The position numbers and the translations under genes are program-made. The notes under the pieces are model-generated. The model saw only the letters and a program-made list of their open reading frames with translations. It did no database searches and was not told the origin of the DNA. Below, one piece after another: positions 15,461-24,189 of a stretch of DNA of 35,784 bases. The stretch lies in contig CAZSMK010000091.1 of the NCBI GenBank assembly GCA_964608095.1, positions 1 through 35,784 on the forward strand, given 5' to 3'. Position 1 is the stretch's first letter. Every line of letters begins with the position of its first letter. Origin of the DNA: CAZSMK01 sp964608095. GTDB lineage: Bacteria; Sumerlaeota; Sumerlaeia; MWCT01; JAGHBZ01.

Positions 15461-15488
15461 TTGACTTTTTCAGAGACCCCTTCATAGT
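15461..15488 (+). promoter_or_regulatory. Possible promoter of the GH42 gene
   Basis: TTGACT at 15461-15466 is followed after 16 bp by CATAGT (15483-15488); an alternative -10, TAGTAA, starts two bases later. The leader would be about 65 nt. The -35 is good, the -10 weak. Confidence 0.35.
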
Positions 15489-15560
15489 AAATAATGTTTA
15501 TTGTGATATGGTAAAAGGAATATTTAATATTCACGCGTTATACAGAGGAGGGTGAGCCGG

Positions 15561-17765
15561 ATGGAACATACTTTTTTTCCTGTTTCGGTGTGGTATAGCG
15601 GCGGAAAGGCGCGGGCGCCTATGCTGTCGCCCGTGACAGAGCATTCATCGAGTGAATGGAAAAAGGACCTGGCTCAGATAAAGTCGTTGGGATTCAACAC
15701 GGTAAGGACATGGGTAGAATGGGCGCATTGCGAACCGGTGCCCGGAGAATTCAATTTCGAAAATCTTACCTTACTCATGGAGTGTGCCGGCGAGGCAGGA
15801 TTGAAAGTATTTATCCAGATGTATGCGGATTCGGCGCCCGAGTGGGTAGGGCAACGATTTCCCGAGGCACAATTCGAAGCGCAGAGCGGCGAGAAGGTTC
15901 CTTCTCAGGCAGCGCCCGGCTATTGCACGGATCATGATGGCGTGCGTGAAGCAGTGCTTAATTTTTACACGAAGACTGCCGAGGTCGCAGTCAAGTACCC
16001 ACACTTTTTCGGCTGGGACCTCTGGAGCGAACCCCATATCATCAACTGGGCAATTATTACGTACGTGCCCAATGCGCAATTCTGCTATTGTCCTTCCACG
16101 CGTGCGCGCTTTCGGTCGTGGTTGAAGAACAAGTATGAAACACTCGAGAACCTGAACAAGGCATGGTACCGTAACTTCCGGGAGTGGGATAAGGTGGAGC
16201 CGCCGCGATTCGGAACCATCCTCAGCTATACCGATTACATCGATTGGAAAACATTCATCATGGAAAAGCTGGCAAGTGACTTAAAGATGCGGCACGACGC
16301 AATACGAAAGGTCGACACGAGCCATGTCATCACATCCCATGCCGCGGTTCCCTCTCTCTTTACCACACCTCTATGGGGCGACGGGACTCCCGATGATTTC
16401 CTCATGGCTGACCGGGTGGATTTTTACGGCACATCGCTTTATCCGAAACATTCCTTTCCGGAGCATCACTGGCCATTGATCTATTTCATTGCGATGGCGG
16501 ATTTTTCGCGCTCGGCAAACATCCGAAATAAAGGTTTTTATATCGGCGAGCTTCAGGCTGGTTTTGGTACAAGGGGTGTTGTCGTGGGCGATCCTGTGAC
16601 CGCAGGAGACCAGCGAACGTGGTTCTGGTCAGTCGTTGCAAAGGGAGCAAAAGGCATTCACTTCTTTTCGTACTTTCCCATGTCATCCGGTTATGAGTCC
16701 GGCGGATATGGATTGATCAGCCTCGATGGGACGCTGATGGAACGGGCGAAGGCGGCAGGAGATATGGCTCGAACCATGGGGAGCAATATGTCGTTGTCCC
16801 TCGAACCCGAGCCGGTAAAAGCCGAGGTCGCCCTGGTGTACAATCCCCTTGCGCAGATGGTGGGCGGAGAACAACATTGTGGTCCGGAGATGGCGTTGCG
16901 CGACTCTCTCCTCGGTTATTACCGTATATTCATGGACAACAACATCCCCGTGGATTTTATTCATCGGCGCGACCTCGAGGACAGCGACCTGTCGCCCTAT
17001 AAAGTCCTGATTGTCCCTTACCCAATAATGTTTACTCTCAAGGCAGCGGAGGGATTGAAACAATATATCAAGGACGGCGGTTTAGCAATTGCGGAGGCGC
17101 GGCTTGCCTGGAACAACGAGACCGGATTCGCCTCTGAAATTATTCCGGGCATGGGTCTCCATGATGTTTTTGGTGTCCGAGAAGAGAGCGTGAAGATGGA
17201 AGATGATGTCCAGATGCACGTTGTTGAACAGCCTCATGCCCCTGTACTCCATCTGAAGAAGGGATTGAAGTTGAAGGGGGCATATTTCGTAGAGAGTGTG
17301 AGCTTGCTGAAGGATAGTGAAGACGCCCGAGTCATAGCCTGTCTCGACGACCAACGTCCCGTAATAGTAGCGAACCGGTTCGGCAAAGGCGAGACGTTTT
17401 TTGTGGGGACCTTCCTCGGTCTCGCGCATTTCAAGAATGCTTGCAGGGAGAATGAACAATTTGTACTCGAGGTATTGAGGCATGCGGGAGTAGCGCGCCC
17501 CTTCACCTCTTCCCATGACGGCAAGAAAGATTCAAGGGTGGAAATACGCTTGCAAGAATCGAATCATGGAAAAATTCTTTTTATCGTTAACCATGGCGAA
17601 AAAGAGGAAAAAGTCCGCGTACGCATGAAGGTTGACGAAGGCACTTATTATATAAAGAGCCTTATTTCAGAAGAAATTTCAGAGCAGAATACAGAACATG
17701 GAATCCTCGAGATTGACCGCGTAATAGAAGCCCGGAGCGCAGAAATCCTCCATATCCGCGGCTGA
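15561..17765 (+). CDS. GH42 beta-galactosidase (cytoplasmic)
   Basis: This 734-residue enzyme is predicted to hydrolyse terminal beta-galactosides by the retaining mechanism. The N-terminal TIM barrel (about 1-400) starts with FFPVSVWYSGGKARAPML and contains the acid/base Glu157 in GWDLWSEPH and the nucleophile Glu330 in FYIGELQAGFG. A trimerisation-type flavodoxin-like domain (about 420-620; AEVALVYNPLAQMVGG, LIVPYPIMFTL) and a short C-terminal beta domain follow, the GH42 order and length. No signal peptide is seen, so substrate would be imported first. AGGAGG at 15546-15551 is 9 nt before ATG 15561; an in-frame GTG three codons earlier overlaps it and is rejected. It is divergent from the CBM9-like gene with its LacI-type operator. 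Substrate specificity is not resolved. Confidence 0.88.
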   Translation: MEHTFFPVSVWYSGGKARAPMLSPVTEHSSSEWKKDLAQIKSLGFNTVRTWVEWAHCEPVPGEFNFENLTLLMECAGEAGLKVFIQMYADSAPEWVGQRFPEAQFEAQSGEKVPSQAAPGYCTDHDGVREAVLNFYTKTAEVAVKYPHFFGWDLWSEPHIINWAIITYVPNAQFCYCPSTRARFRSWLKNKYETLENLNKAWYRNFREWDKVEPPRFGTILSYTDYIDWKTFIMEKLASDLKMRHDAIRKVDTSHVITSHAAVPSLFTTPLWGDGTPDDFLMADRVDFYGTSLYPKHSFPEHHWPLIYFIAMADFSRSANIRNKGFYIGELQAGFGTRGVVVGDPVTAGDQRTWFWSVVAKGAKGIHFFSYFPMSSGYESGGYGLISLDGTLMERAKAAGDMARTMGSNMSLSLEPEPVKAEVALVYNPLAQMVGGEQHCGPEMALRDSLLGYYRIFMDNNIPVDFIHRRDLEDSDLSPYKVLIVPYPIMFTLKAAEGLKQYIKDGGLAIAEARLAWNNETGFASEIIPGMGLHDVFGVREESVKMEDDVQMHVVEQPHAPVLHLKKGLKLKGAYFVESVSLLKDSEDARVIACLDDQRPVIVANRFGKGETFFVGTFLGLAHFKNACRENEQFVLEVLRHAGVARPFTSSHDGKKDSRVEIRLQESNHGKILFIVNHGEKEEKVRVRMKVDEGTYYIKSLISEEISEQNTEHGILEIDRVIEARSAEILHIRG

Positions 17766-17887
17766 GCCAAATGATGGTTCTTGAGGTGTCGTTTTTTCTC
17801 TCAAATGGAACTAATTTCAGGCAAAAAGTGTCCGATAAGGTATGAATAAGCATGAGGTGTATCTCTACCCCCATACTTCTCATCGGG

Positions 17888-18256
17888 ATGTTAAAGATGG
17901 AACACGTAGAAATAATGCCGGAAGATTTAAGGGCACGATCGCTTTCAAAGCGAGAGATTATTCTTGGATATGACGATGCGTTAAGGGCGATCGATATTCT
18001 GATTGAAGCGAGATGGGCGATCCTTGGATGGGAGGGGTTGGTCAGGTATCCGGATGGTCGAATCGTCCATTCGGCTAAGTTTCAAGGGACGGGCAGTATT
18101 ACCCAGATGCAAGACGAGCCGTGGGATTTGTACGTGCTTAAATCTGCAGAATTTTGCAGAACAACCATTTGTGAAGATCATGAACGCTGGCGACAGAGTC
18201 CCGAACATCCCGATGCAGATCTCTATTTTTGTCTGACCGTAATGCAGAGATATTAG
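17888..18256 (+). CDS. Hypothetical protein
   Basis: The 122-residue soluble protein is not recognised. Visible features are a basic segment RARSLSKREIILGYDD, a helix DALRAIDILIEARWAILGWEGLV, a beta-rich middle (YPDGRIVHSAKFQGTGSI) and a C-terminal ADLYFCLTVMQRY. The start is uncertain: ATG 17888 or 17897, or an ATG at 17852 that would add a hydrophobic dozen residues; none has a strong ribosome-binding site. It lies 122 bp after the GH42 gene with no obvious terminator between, so it could be cotranscribed. Sequence composition looks coding, but function is unknown. Confidence 0.6.
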   Translation: MLKMEHVEIMPEDLRARSLSKREIILGYDDALRAIDILIEARWAILGWEGLVRYPDGRIVHSAKFQGTGSITQMQDEPWDLYVLKSAEFCRTTICEDHERWRQSPEHPDADLYFCLTVMQRY

Positions 18257-18429
18257 GTGCGTGTACCAGCTTTTGTTTGAGTTCTACCAGCCCTATTCAA
18301 CACACCCAATTCAGTAAAACAGTATTGTGGCATTTTGCTTGATTCTTCCTCTATCTTGCATCAATTATATTTCCATAGGATTTCCAATATTCAGCGCCCA
18401 GAGGAGAACGTGAAAGAGGAGAATTATCT

Positions 18430-19095
18430 ATGACGATATCTCGAATTCATGGCTATCTTCAAAAAGGATCTGACATTCCCGGGATCACGAAGCACCTTGA
18501 AAAATATGCCAAAGAGTATAAAATCTTCGAGAGAAGAGTCAGGAATATCATCACCGCGGAATGTTTGCCGTTCTGCAGTTCATGTAAGAGCACTTGCTGT
18601 AAGATTGACTTTTGTCGAGAAAGTACTGAAAGTCTCTGGCTGAGATATGTTCGGAGTGTAGGAAAAGAGGAAGACAGGTATTTTTATCCGAAAACGGGAT
18701 GGCTGAGGTCATACGGGTGTGCCCTCAAGACAGGCAGACCGCCCGTTTGTTATGAATTTTTTTGTTCCGCCCTGCTTGACTCGATTGCGAATCCGTTAAA
18801 ACGCTATGCGCTCGTGGTGCTTGGCAGATTAGTGTCCTTTATTGGCGAGCGCGCACTCGGGCAGAAACATCTCGTGGTCTTGACGTCAATGGAGGAACTC
18901 CGACGGATACACATCGAACGTTTAAGGCATCGTCTTGAGAAAGGGATGCGTGTTATGGCGCAATGTTCTGAAATCCTGAACGGTGTAAGTGAAATAGATA
19001 ATTTAGACGAGTTGCAAGAGGTGGCACGTGTGCCGAGTGTATTAAAAACCGCATTGAAATTTCAACAAGGAGTTTTACTATATGGAAAAAGATAA
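18430..19095 (+). CDS. Cys-rich protein with CxxCx3CC cluster, coupled to a nitroreductase
   Basis: This 221-residue protein is of unknown function. Its hallmark is LPFCSSCKSTCCKIDFC near residues 47-63, a dense Cys cluster reminiscent of zinc- or iron-chelating YkgJ-type domains, followed by further Cys residues in SYGCALKTGRPPVCYEFFCSALL (about 95-117). The C-terminal half is helical and basic (MEELRRIHIERLRHRLEKGMR). It has no signal peptide. GAGGAG just upstream supports ATG 18430. Its last 14 bp overlap the nitroreductase start, so the two are very likely translated together; a metal- or FeS-linked redox role is a reasonable guess but only that. Confidence 0.72.
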   Translation: MTISRIHGYLQKGSDIPGITKHLEKYAKEYKIFERRVRNIITAECLPFCSSCKSTCCKIDFCRESTESLWLRYVRSVGKEEDRYFYPKTGWLRSYGCALKTGRPPVCYEFFCSALLDSIANPLKRYALVVLGRLVSFIGERALGQKHLVVLTSMEELRRIHIERLRHRLEKGMRVMAQCSEILNGVSEIDNLDELQEVARVPSVLKTALKFQQGVLLYGKR

Positions 19096-19630
19096 GGGCG
19101 GATTCCTTGAACTGGTAAACAGACGTTACAGCGTCCGTGATTTTGAGGAGAGACCTGTGAAAAGGGAGGACATCGCGACGTGTCTCGAAGCGGCACGTCT
19201 TGCACCGTCAGCGTGTAATTCCCAACCGTGGAAATTCATTATCGTTGATGACGTTGCTCTCAAAAACACGTTGTGCGACTGCATATTCACGGGAACATAT
19301 AAACTAAACAGATTTGCAGGAAAAGCGCCCGTGCTCGTGGTTGTAGTCTCGCTCAAGGGTAGTTTTCTAACAAAGATCGGGGGCATGATTCGGGATACTA
19401 AATATTATCTCATAGATATCGGCATAGCGGTGGAACACTTTATTCTCCAGGCGACAGAGCTGGGATTGGGCACGTGCTGGATCGGTTGGTTCAACGAAAA
19501 GGAGGCGAAACGAATCCTAAAGATACCCCGAAACCAGAAAATCGACGTGGTGATACCGGTCGGCTATGCGGCAAAACCTTCGCATCAAAAAGTCAGAAAA
19601 TCCATGGAAGAAATGGCGGAATTCAGATAA
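19082..19630 (+). CDS. Nitroreductase-family FMN oxidoreductase
   Basis: The 182-residue protein matches the short nitroreductase family, flavoenzymes that use NAD(P)H to reduce nitro groups, quinones or other acceptors. The N-terminal FMN-phosphate motif is RRYSVRDFEERPVKREDI, followed by EAARLAPSACNSQPWKFIIV (ribityl and flavin contacts). The C-terminal GLGTCWIGWFNEKEAKRILKIP and VVIPVGYAA are also family hallmarks. AAGGAG lies 10 nt before the ATG, inside the preceding Cys-rich gene. The physiological substrate cannot be inferred. The family acts as a dimer. Confidence 0.9.
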   Translation: MEKDKGGFLELVNRRYSVRDFEERPVKREDIATCLEAARLAPSACNSQPWKFIIVDDVALKNTLCDCIFTGTYKLNRFAGKAPVLVVVVSLKGSFLTKIGGMIRDTKYYLIDIGIAVEHFILQATELGLGTCWIGWFNEKEAKRILKIPRNQKIDVVIPVGYAAKPSHQKVRKSMEEMAEFR

Positions 19631-19792
19631 ACCATGCAGATTTTTCTTTTTCGGTTTTTTTCATGCTAAATCCGAGGGCGTAGACCTCCAGCGCGTTATT
19701 ATTCGTTCTGTAGTGTGCCGGACATCCAGTTTTTCTTTTCAGCGCTCGACCCATATAGTATAGTCGAATCATCTTTTAAGGAAACGGGTACT

Positions 19793-22162
19793 TTGAGAAC
19801 GGGATTGCGGAATATTGCAACAGCATTGTTCTTAATGGTTTGTGTTGTCGTGTTCATCGGTGGGTTGAGGGGTGGCGAGATAACGTTACAAAACCCGGGT
19901 TTCGAGCAGGATACCAATCTGGACAATCAGCCTGACGATTGGCTCAGAGCGGGACGACCGAATTACGACCTTGACTCTCAGAACGCCCATTCAGGATTTC
20001 GTTCTGCAAAAGTCAACGACCCTTATCATTATTCGCAGAGTTTCGATGTAACAGGCGGAAGCCACTATACGCTGTCATATTGGGGAAAGGGCGAGAGTGG
20101 CTACGATTTCGGGGCGATAGACGGTATCTTCACAAGCGACGATTCGTTTCGTGCATTCAGCCGAAGCCGTACCTTTTTAGCGCCGGTTGATTATAAAGAA
20201 TTTCTGGCATCGTTCCGCGCACCCTTACCGGCGCACACCTTTTTTTATCTGCCGCGCTCTTCATGGGTAAACTCATGGGTCTGGGTAGATGATTGTCGCG
20301 CATACGATGAGTATATACATAACGGTAATTTCGAAACACACACAGGAGGCTTGCCCCAGGGATGGAGCATAACGGGTGATCCGTTCCTTGACTGTAGCGG
20401 CATGTTCAGTCATAGCCCACGATGTGCGTTGCTGGTTGACAACAACGATTGGGCATTCCAACCGATTGCCGTAGCCGACCGTGCAAAAACCTACGTCTTA
20501 ATATACTGGGCTCATGCCGATACCCCTCATGACACTTCATTTTTAATGGATTGGTTCGACCGCGATGCACACTTCATGTCAAGGACGGTGTTCGAATTTT
20601 CCGTAACAACCGAGTACCAGGCGTATGCGTTCGAGTTTGTCCCTCCCCCGGGCGCTGTAATCGGCGGGCTGGTTCTCAGACCCGAACAGGGACATGCAGT
20701 TTGGGTCGATGATGTCGCCCTTTACTGGCACACTGCTGAGCCGGCTGTCTTCTCCCCCAACGACGACCAGCTGCAGGACACTACCCGAATTGTGTATTCC
20801 ATAGATCAGCCCTCTACCGTATCCGTGAAGGTGATGGATATTTCTGAATCGGTTATACGAGTCCTCGAGGAGAACGCTCAAAAAGGAAGGACTGTCTCAG
20901 GGCTCGAGTGGGATGGAAACGACGATTATGGTCTGAGGGTAAGCGATGGTGAGTATAGATACAGGATTGACGTTCAGAATCCATTTACGCCATTTCTTGC
21001 TCTCGAAGGAGTCGTAACGGTCGACACAGACAATTTCTATTCGGAACCCGTTCACCAATTTACCGATTTTTTTCCCCGAGGGATATGGGTCTATGCAGGT
21101 GGTCCTTTCGAAGATTGGAATTACGATCTTCTGTACGAAGATATTCGGGAACACAACTTCAATGCTGCGCTCCTCAACTGGATTCCGGAGTCGAGATATC
21201 ACGATGCGCTCGCTGCGGGCGAGACGTATGGTATAAAAACAATCCTGCATGCAATCACGTTAAACGAAATGATAGAAGAATACCTCCCCTATCGATCCCT
21301 GTCCGAAGAAATGGTTCGCACCGAAGTCCAGCGATTGAAAGATTTGAATTCTGCCTTTACTTCTCTCATCGGATACTATGTCATAGACGAACCTGCGGAA
21401 CGCTACCGGGAAAACCTGTTTATGGTAAACACCATAATGAACGAAATATCGCCGGGCGAGCCGGGATATTCAGCGATCGAGAACCAGCCGGAACTGCTCG
21501 AGGCGTTTGAACAGGTACGCCCTGCCGTGTTATTGCATTACTTTTATCCCTTACCTATCAGAGAACGCGCACGCCCTGAAGACTTCGATCAATTTATTCA
21601 AAACATCGACGAGGTGACCGCGCTTGCAGAGCTGCGAGACGTGCCGATGTGGATGATACTCATGGGATACGCTCCGACACGCCTGAACGGATTACCTACC
21701 CCTGCAGAGTTGCGATGCCAGGCATACCTGGCAATAGCCCATGGTGTAAACGGCATCTTTTATTTTATGTATCAATCGTCAAACGGGGTGATAGGTCTTA
21801 TAGATTTCGAAGGAAATCCAACCGACCGGTATGAAGCGCTCGGTGAACTCATGGGCGAGATTGCGGCGCTCGAGCCCCTGCTCGTTCAAAGAAGAGGGAT
21901 AACGAATATTGCATCCTGCTCGAACTATGCGTGTGACGTTCAGACATTTATCGATTCGGTCGGGACATACTATATCATTGCCGTGAACAAGGATTGCCAG
22001 AGTATGTCGTTCCCCACAATAACCGTTGATCTTGCAAACGTACAGGGAATCTATGAGGTTCGTGATAATCATCCTGTGGCGTTTATGACGACGAACTCCG
22101 AGACCGTTATCGAGCTCGACATGTTTCCGGGAGACGGAAGAATACTCCGTCTCGAACAATAA
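19793..22162 (+). CDS. Secreted glycosidase-like TIM-barrel protein with Ig-like domain
   Basis: I read a 789-residue protein from TTG 19793, with AAGGA at 19778-19782 (10 nt spacing) and a signal peptide (LRTGLRNIATALFLMVCVVVFIGG) right after it; the longer frame from GTG 19715 has no ribosome-binding site. The order is: two jelly-roll-like binding domains (about 32-170 and 180-320, each opening with an N-G-F-E motif such as LQNPGFEQD and YIHNGNFETH), a FlgD-type Ig-like domain (about 325-405; FSPNDDQLQDTTRI, GLEWDGNDDYG), then a TIM-barrel-like domain (about 425-715). In the barrel, IGYYVIDEP carries Glu533, a good candidate acid/base like those of clan GH-A enzymes. I cannot place it in a defined GH family. 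It is followed 22 bp later by the LVIVD gene. Confidence 0.72.
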   Translation: MRTGLRNIATALFLMVCVVVFIGGLRGGEITLQNPGFEQDTNLDNQPDDWLRAGRPNYDLDSQNAHSGFRSAKVNDPYHYSQSFDVTGGSHYTLSYWGKGESGYDFGAIDGIFTSDDSFRAFSRSRTFLAPVDYKEFLASFRAPLPAHTFFYLPRSSWVNSWVWVDDCRAYDEYIHNGNFETHTGGLPQGWSITGDPFLDCSGMFSHSPRCALLVDNNDWAFQPIAVADRAKTYVLIYWAHADTPHDTSFLMDWFDRDAHFMSRTVFEFSVTTEYQAYAFEFVPPPGAVIGGLVLRPEQGHAVWVDDVALYWHTAEPAVFSPNDDQLQDTTRIVYSIDQPSTVSVKVMDISESVIRVLEENAQKGRTVSGLEWDGNDDYGLRVSDGEYRYRIDVQNPFTPFLALEGVVTVDTDNFYSEPVHQFTDFFPRGIWVYAGGPFEDWNYDLLYEDIREHNFNAALLNWIPESRYHDALAAGETYGIKTILHAITLNEMIEEYLPYRSLSEEMVRTEVQRLKDLNSAFTSLIGYYVIDEPAERYRENLFMVNTIMNEISPGEPGYSAIENQPELLEAFEQVRPAVLLHYFYPLPIRERARPEDFDQFIQNIDEVTALAELRDVPMWMILMGYAPTRLNGLPTPAELRCQAYLAIAHGVNGIFYFMYQSSNGVIGLIDFEGNPTDRYEALGELMGEIAALEPLLVQRRGITNIASCSNYACDVQTFIDSVGTYYIIAVNKDCQSMSFPTITVDLANVQGIYEVRDNHPVAFMTTNSETVIELDMFPGDGRILRLEQ

Positions 22163-22184
22163 AGGTTGCCTTAACTATTAAAGA

Positions 22185-24056
22185 ATGAAACGAGTGCGAC
22201 ATAATCTCCTAATACTGATTTTCATCGCCCTATGCGGAACAGCCGTACCTCACTATTCGCAGGTCACTGCTTCGTTTCAGACAGGGTCGCCGGTGGTAAA
22301 GATCGAAACATGGGGAAATAGACTCTATGTTGCGCAGAAAAACGGCATGATTGAAATCTTCGACCTCTTCGACATTGACAATCCCGCGTTGCTCTCATCC
22401 ATTCAGCTCGACCGAACTATTTCTACGCTCAATGCCACCTCTTCATTCTTATACGCGGCTCATCATGAGGGAACGTTGTCAGTCGTCAATGTCAGCAATC
22501 CCCGTGAACCCGAGGTTGTTAACCTGATCGAGGCGCCGGGAATTATAAACGATATCGAGAGTAACGGCATGTATCTTTTCTGCGCCACGTCATATAGCGG
22601 ACTAACGGTTCTGGATATAGCCGATTTACATGAGCCTGTTGTGATAACAGAAGTGGCGACCGGCGGTTTTGCAAAGAGTGTCGCGCTCTCCGCGAATCGT
22701 CTCTATGTGGCTCAAGGACAGGGCGGTATGGCAGTCGTGGACGTTTCCACCCCTGCTGCTCCTGTAATTCTGGGTAATTATCTTTCTGGACGGTATGCCT
22801 TGAAAATCAGCCTCACGCCTGAGACCGCCTTTGTTGCAAACGGTTCAGAGGGATTTGAAATTGTCGACGTTTCCAATGATGAAAATCCACTCCCGCTCTT
22901 TTCATTCTCTGAAGCGCCTGCATATTTCGTGGCGCCGAACCAAGCGAGCTCGTTCGTCTTTGGTAACTCGTTGATGACGTTCGATTTCACAAATCCCTCA
23001 AACCCTGTTCAAAACGGGCAGTACGATTTTATGTTCAATATGTATGACGCGCTTATACGTGGACAACGCGCAATCGTCTCTCGCGTCGATAAGGGATGGG
23101 CAATTCTCGAAATCGATGAGTACAGGACTGTCCTGCCGTTGAGTACCCTTCCTCTGACGGATTATGTATATCACCTGAATGTAAAAGACGCCATTGTCTA
23201 CGCTGCAGTGGGAACACGCGGAATAGACGTCATCGATGCGTTCGATGCCCGTAACCCCGAGATCGTCTATTCCTATGGGAGTTTCGGCGTTTGGAATCTT
23301 CAAGTCGAAGATGACCGGCTGTATATGGCTGACCAACGAGGCGGTGTTGTTGAGATGAGCCTGATCAACCCTTTCGTCCCCTTTTATGAACGAAGATTCT
23401 GGGGATATAGCGGAAATGCAATGAGTGTCCATGTGACCGAGAACGAGATGTTCATTGCCGCCGACTATTACGGCATGAGAATTGTTGATCGCTCGACTTT
23501 TGCACCCCTCAACCAGCCTGATCCTGCGGCGTTTGAGTTCGCGGTCACCGACGTTCTGGTCAATGGCAATGTTGCGTACGTGATCGATCCTTTTATCGGA
23601 ATCCTTGTGTACGATATTTTCGATAGAACGTTGCCGGTTTTCTTCAATGTTATCGAAACGTCAAGACCGACAACGGGAAGAATTTATAAAAATCATCTTT
23701 TTCTCGCCTGCAACGAATTCGGAGTCCGGATTTATGACATTTCTGATCCCTTGACACCGTTTCCAACAGGAGAGTGCACAACCTTTTTTGCGCGGGACGT
23801 GGAAGTGGTAAACGATAACTTCGCATTGGTTGCCGACGGGAGCGGCGGCCTGGTCGTTATCGACATCACCGACAGAAGCCAGCCCGAGATTATCTCGCGT
23901 CACCGACTCGAGTTTTATCATAGCCTCGAGTCCATAAGCATCGAGAACGATCGAGCATACCTAACTTACGGCAATGCAGGATTGATGATTGTATCGCTCG
24001 CCGACTTGATCCCCAAAATCGCCGCCAAACCTCCGCGGTGGAATTTCTACTATTAA
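22185..24056 (+). CDS. Exported LVIVD-repeat beta-propeller protein
   Basis: This 623-residue protein begins with a signal peptide (MKRVRHNLLILIFIALCGTAVPHYS). The rest is made of roughly a dozen LVIVD-type repeats of about 43 residues; typical units are LFCATSYSGLTVLDIADLHEPVV, LYVAQGQGGMAVVDVSTPAAPV and FALVADGSGGLVVIDITDRSQPEI. Such repeats form beta-propellers on secreted or surface proteins, usually for binding, with no known catalysis. The 22-bp gap from the preceding glycosidase-like gene implies one transcript. The ATG has only a weak upstream AAAGG, so translation may depend on the upstream gene. It ends KPPRWNFYY with no anchor seen. Confidence 0.85.
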   Translation: MKRVRHNLLILIFIALCGTAVPHYSQVTASFQTGSPVVKIETWGNRLYVAQKNGMIEIFDLFDIDNPALLSSIQLDRTISTLNATSSFLYAAHHEGTLSVVNVSNPREPEVVNLIEAPGIINDIESNGMYLFCATSYSGLTVLDIADLHEPVVITEVATGGFAKSVALSANRLYVAQGQGGMAVVDVSTPAAPVILGNYLSGRYALKISLTPETAFVANGSEGFEIVDVSNDENPLPLFSFSEAPAYFVAPNQASSFVFGNSLMTFDFTNPSNPVQNGQYDFMFNMYDALIRGQRAIVSRVDKGWAILEIDEYRTVLPLSTLPLTDYVYHLNVKDAIVYAAVGTRGIDVIDAFDARNPEIVYSYGSFGVWNLQVEDDRLYMADQRGGVVEMSLINPFVPFYERRFWGYSGNAMSVHVTENEMFIAADYYGMRIVDRSTFAPLNQPDPAAFEFAVTDVLVNGNVAYVIDPFIGILVYDIFDRTLPVFFNVIETSRPTTGRIYKNHLFLACNEFGVRIYDISDPLTPFPTGECTTFFARDVEVVNDNFALVADGSGGLVVIDITDRSQPEIISRHRLEFYHSLESISIENDRAYLTYGNAGLMIVSLADLIPKIAAKPPRWNFYY

Positions 24057-24117
24057 GCATTGCCCGGTTTCCGCCTCGTTATACCACTAACTTTTTTCCT
24101 TCTCTTCATGTTTGCTC

Positions 24118-24146
24118 TTGATCCCTTCACTTTAGATGATTATAGT
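24118..24146 (+). promoter_or_regulatory. Predicted sigma70 promoter of the FG-GAP gene
   Basis: TTGATC (24118-24123), 17 bp, TATAGT (24141-24146), leaving a leader of about 35 nt before ATG 24190. This suggests the FG-GAP gene is transcribed separately from the two genes before it. Confidence 0.5.
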
Positions 24147-24189
24147 TACATTGCGATAGAATTATACCTTCATTGGAAAGGAATCAGGT

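Noticed and set aside
15240..15470. Minus-strand protein-like reading with two internal stops (contains VPMSVWGLFLLTTSIYG)
   Set aside because: No start or ribosome-binding site, no family recognised, and the length open between stops is compatible with chance; it is at best a decayed fragment.
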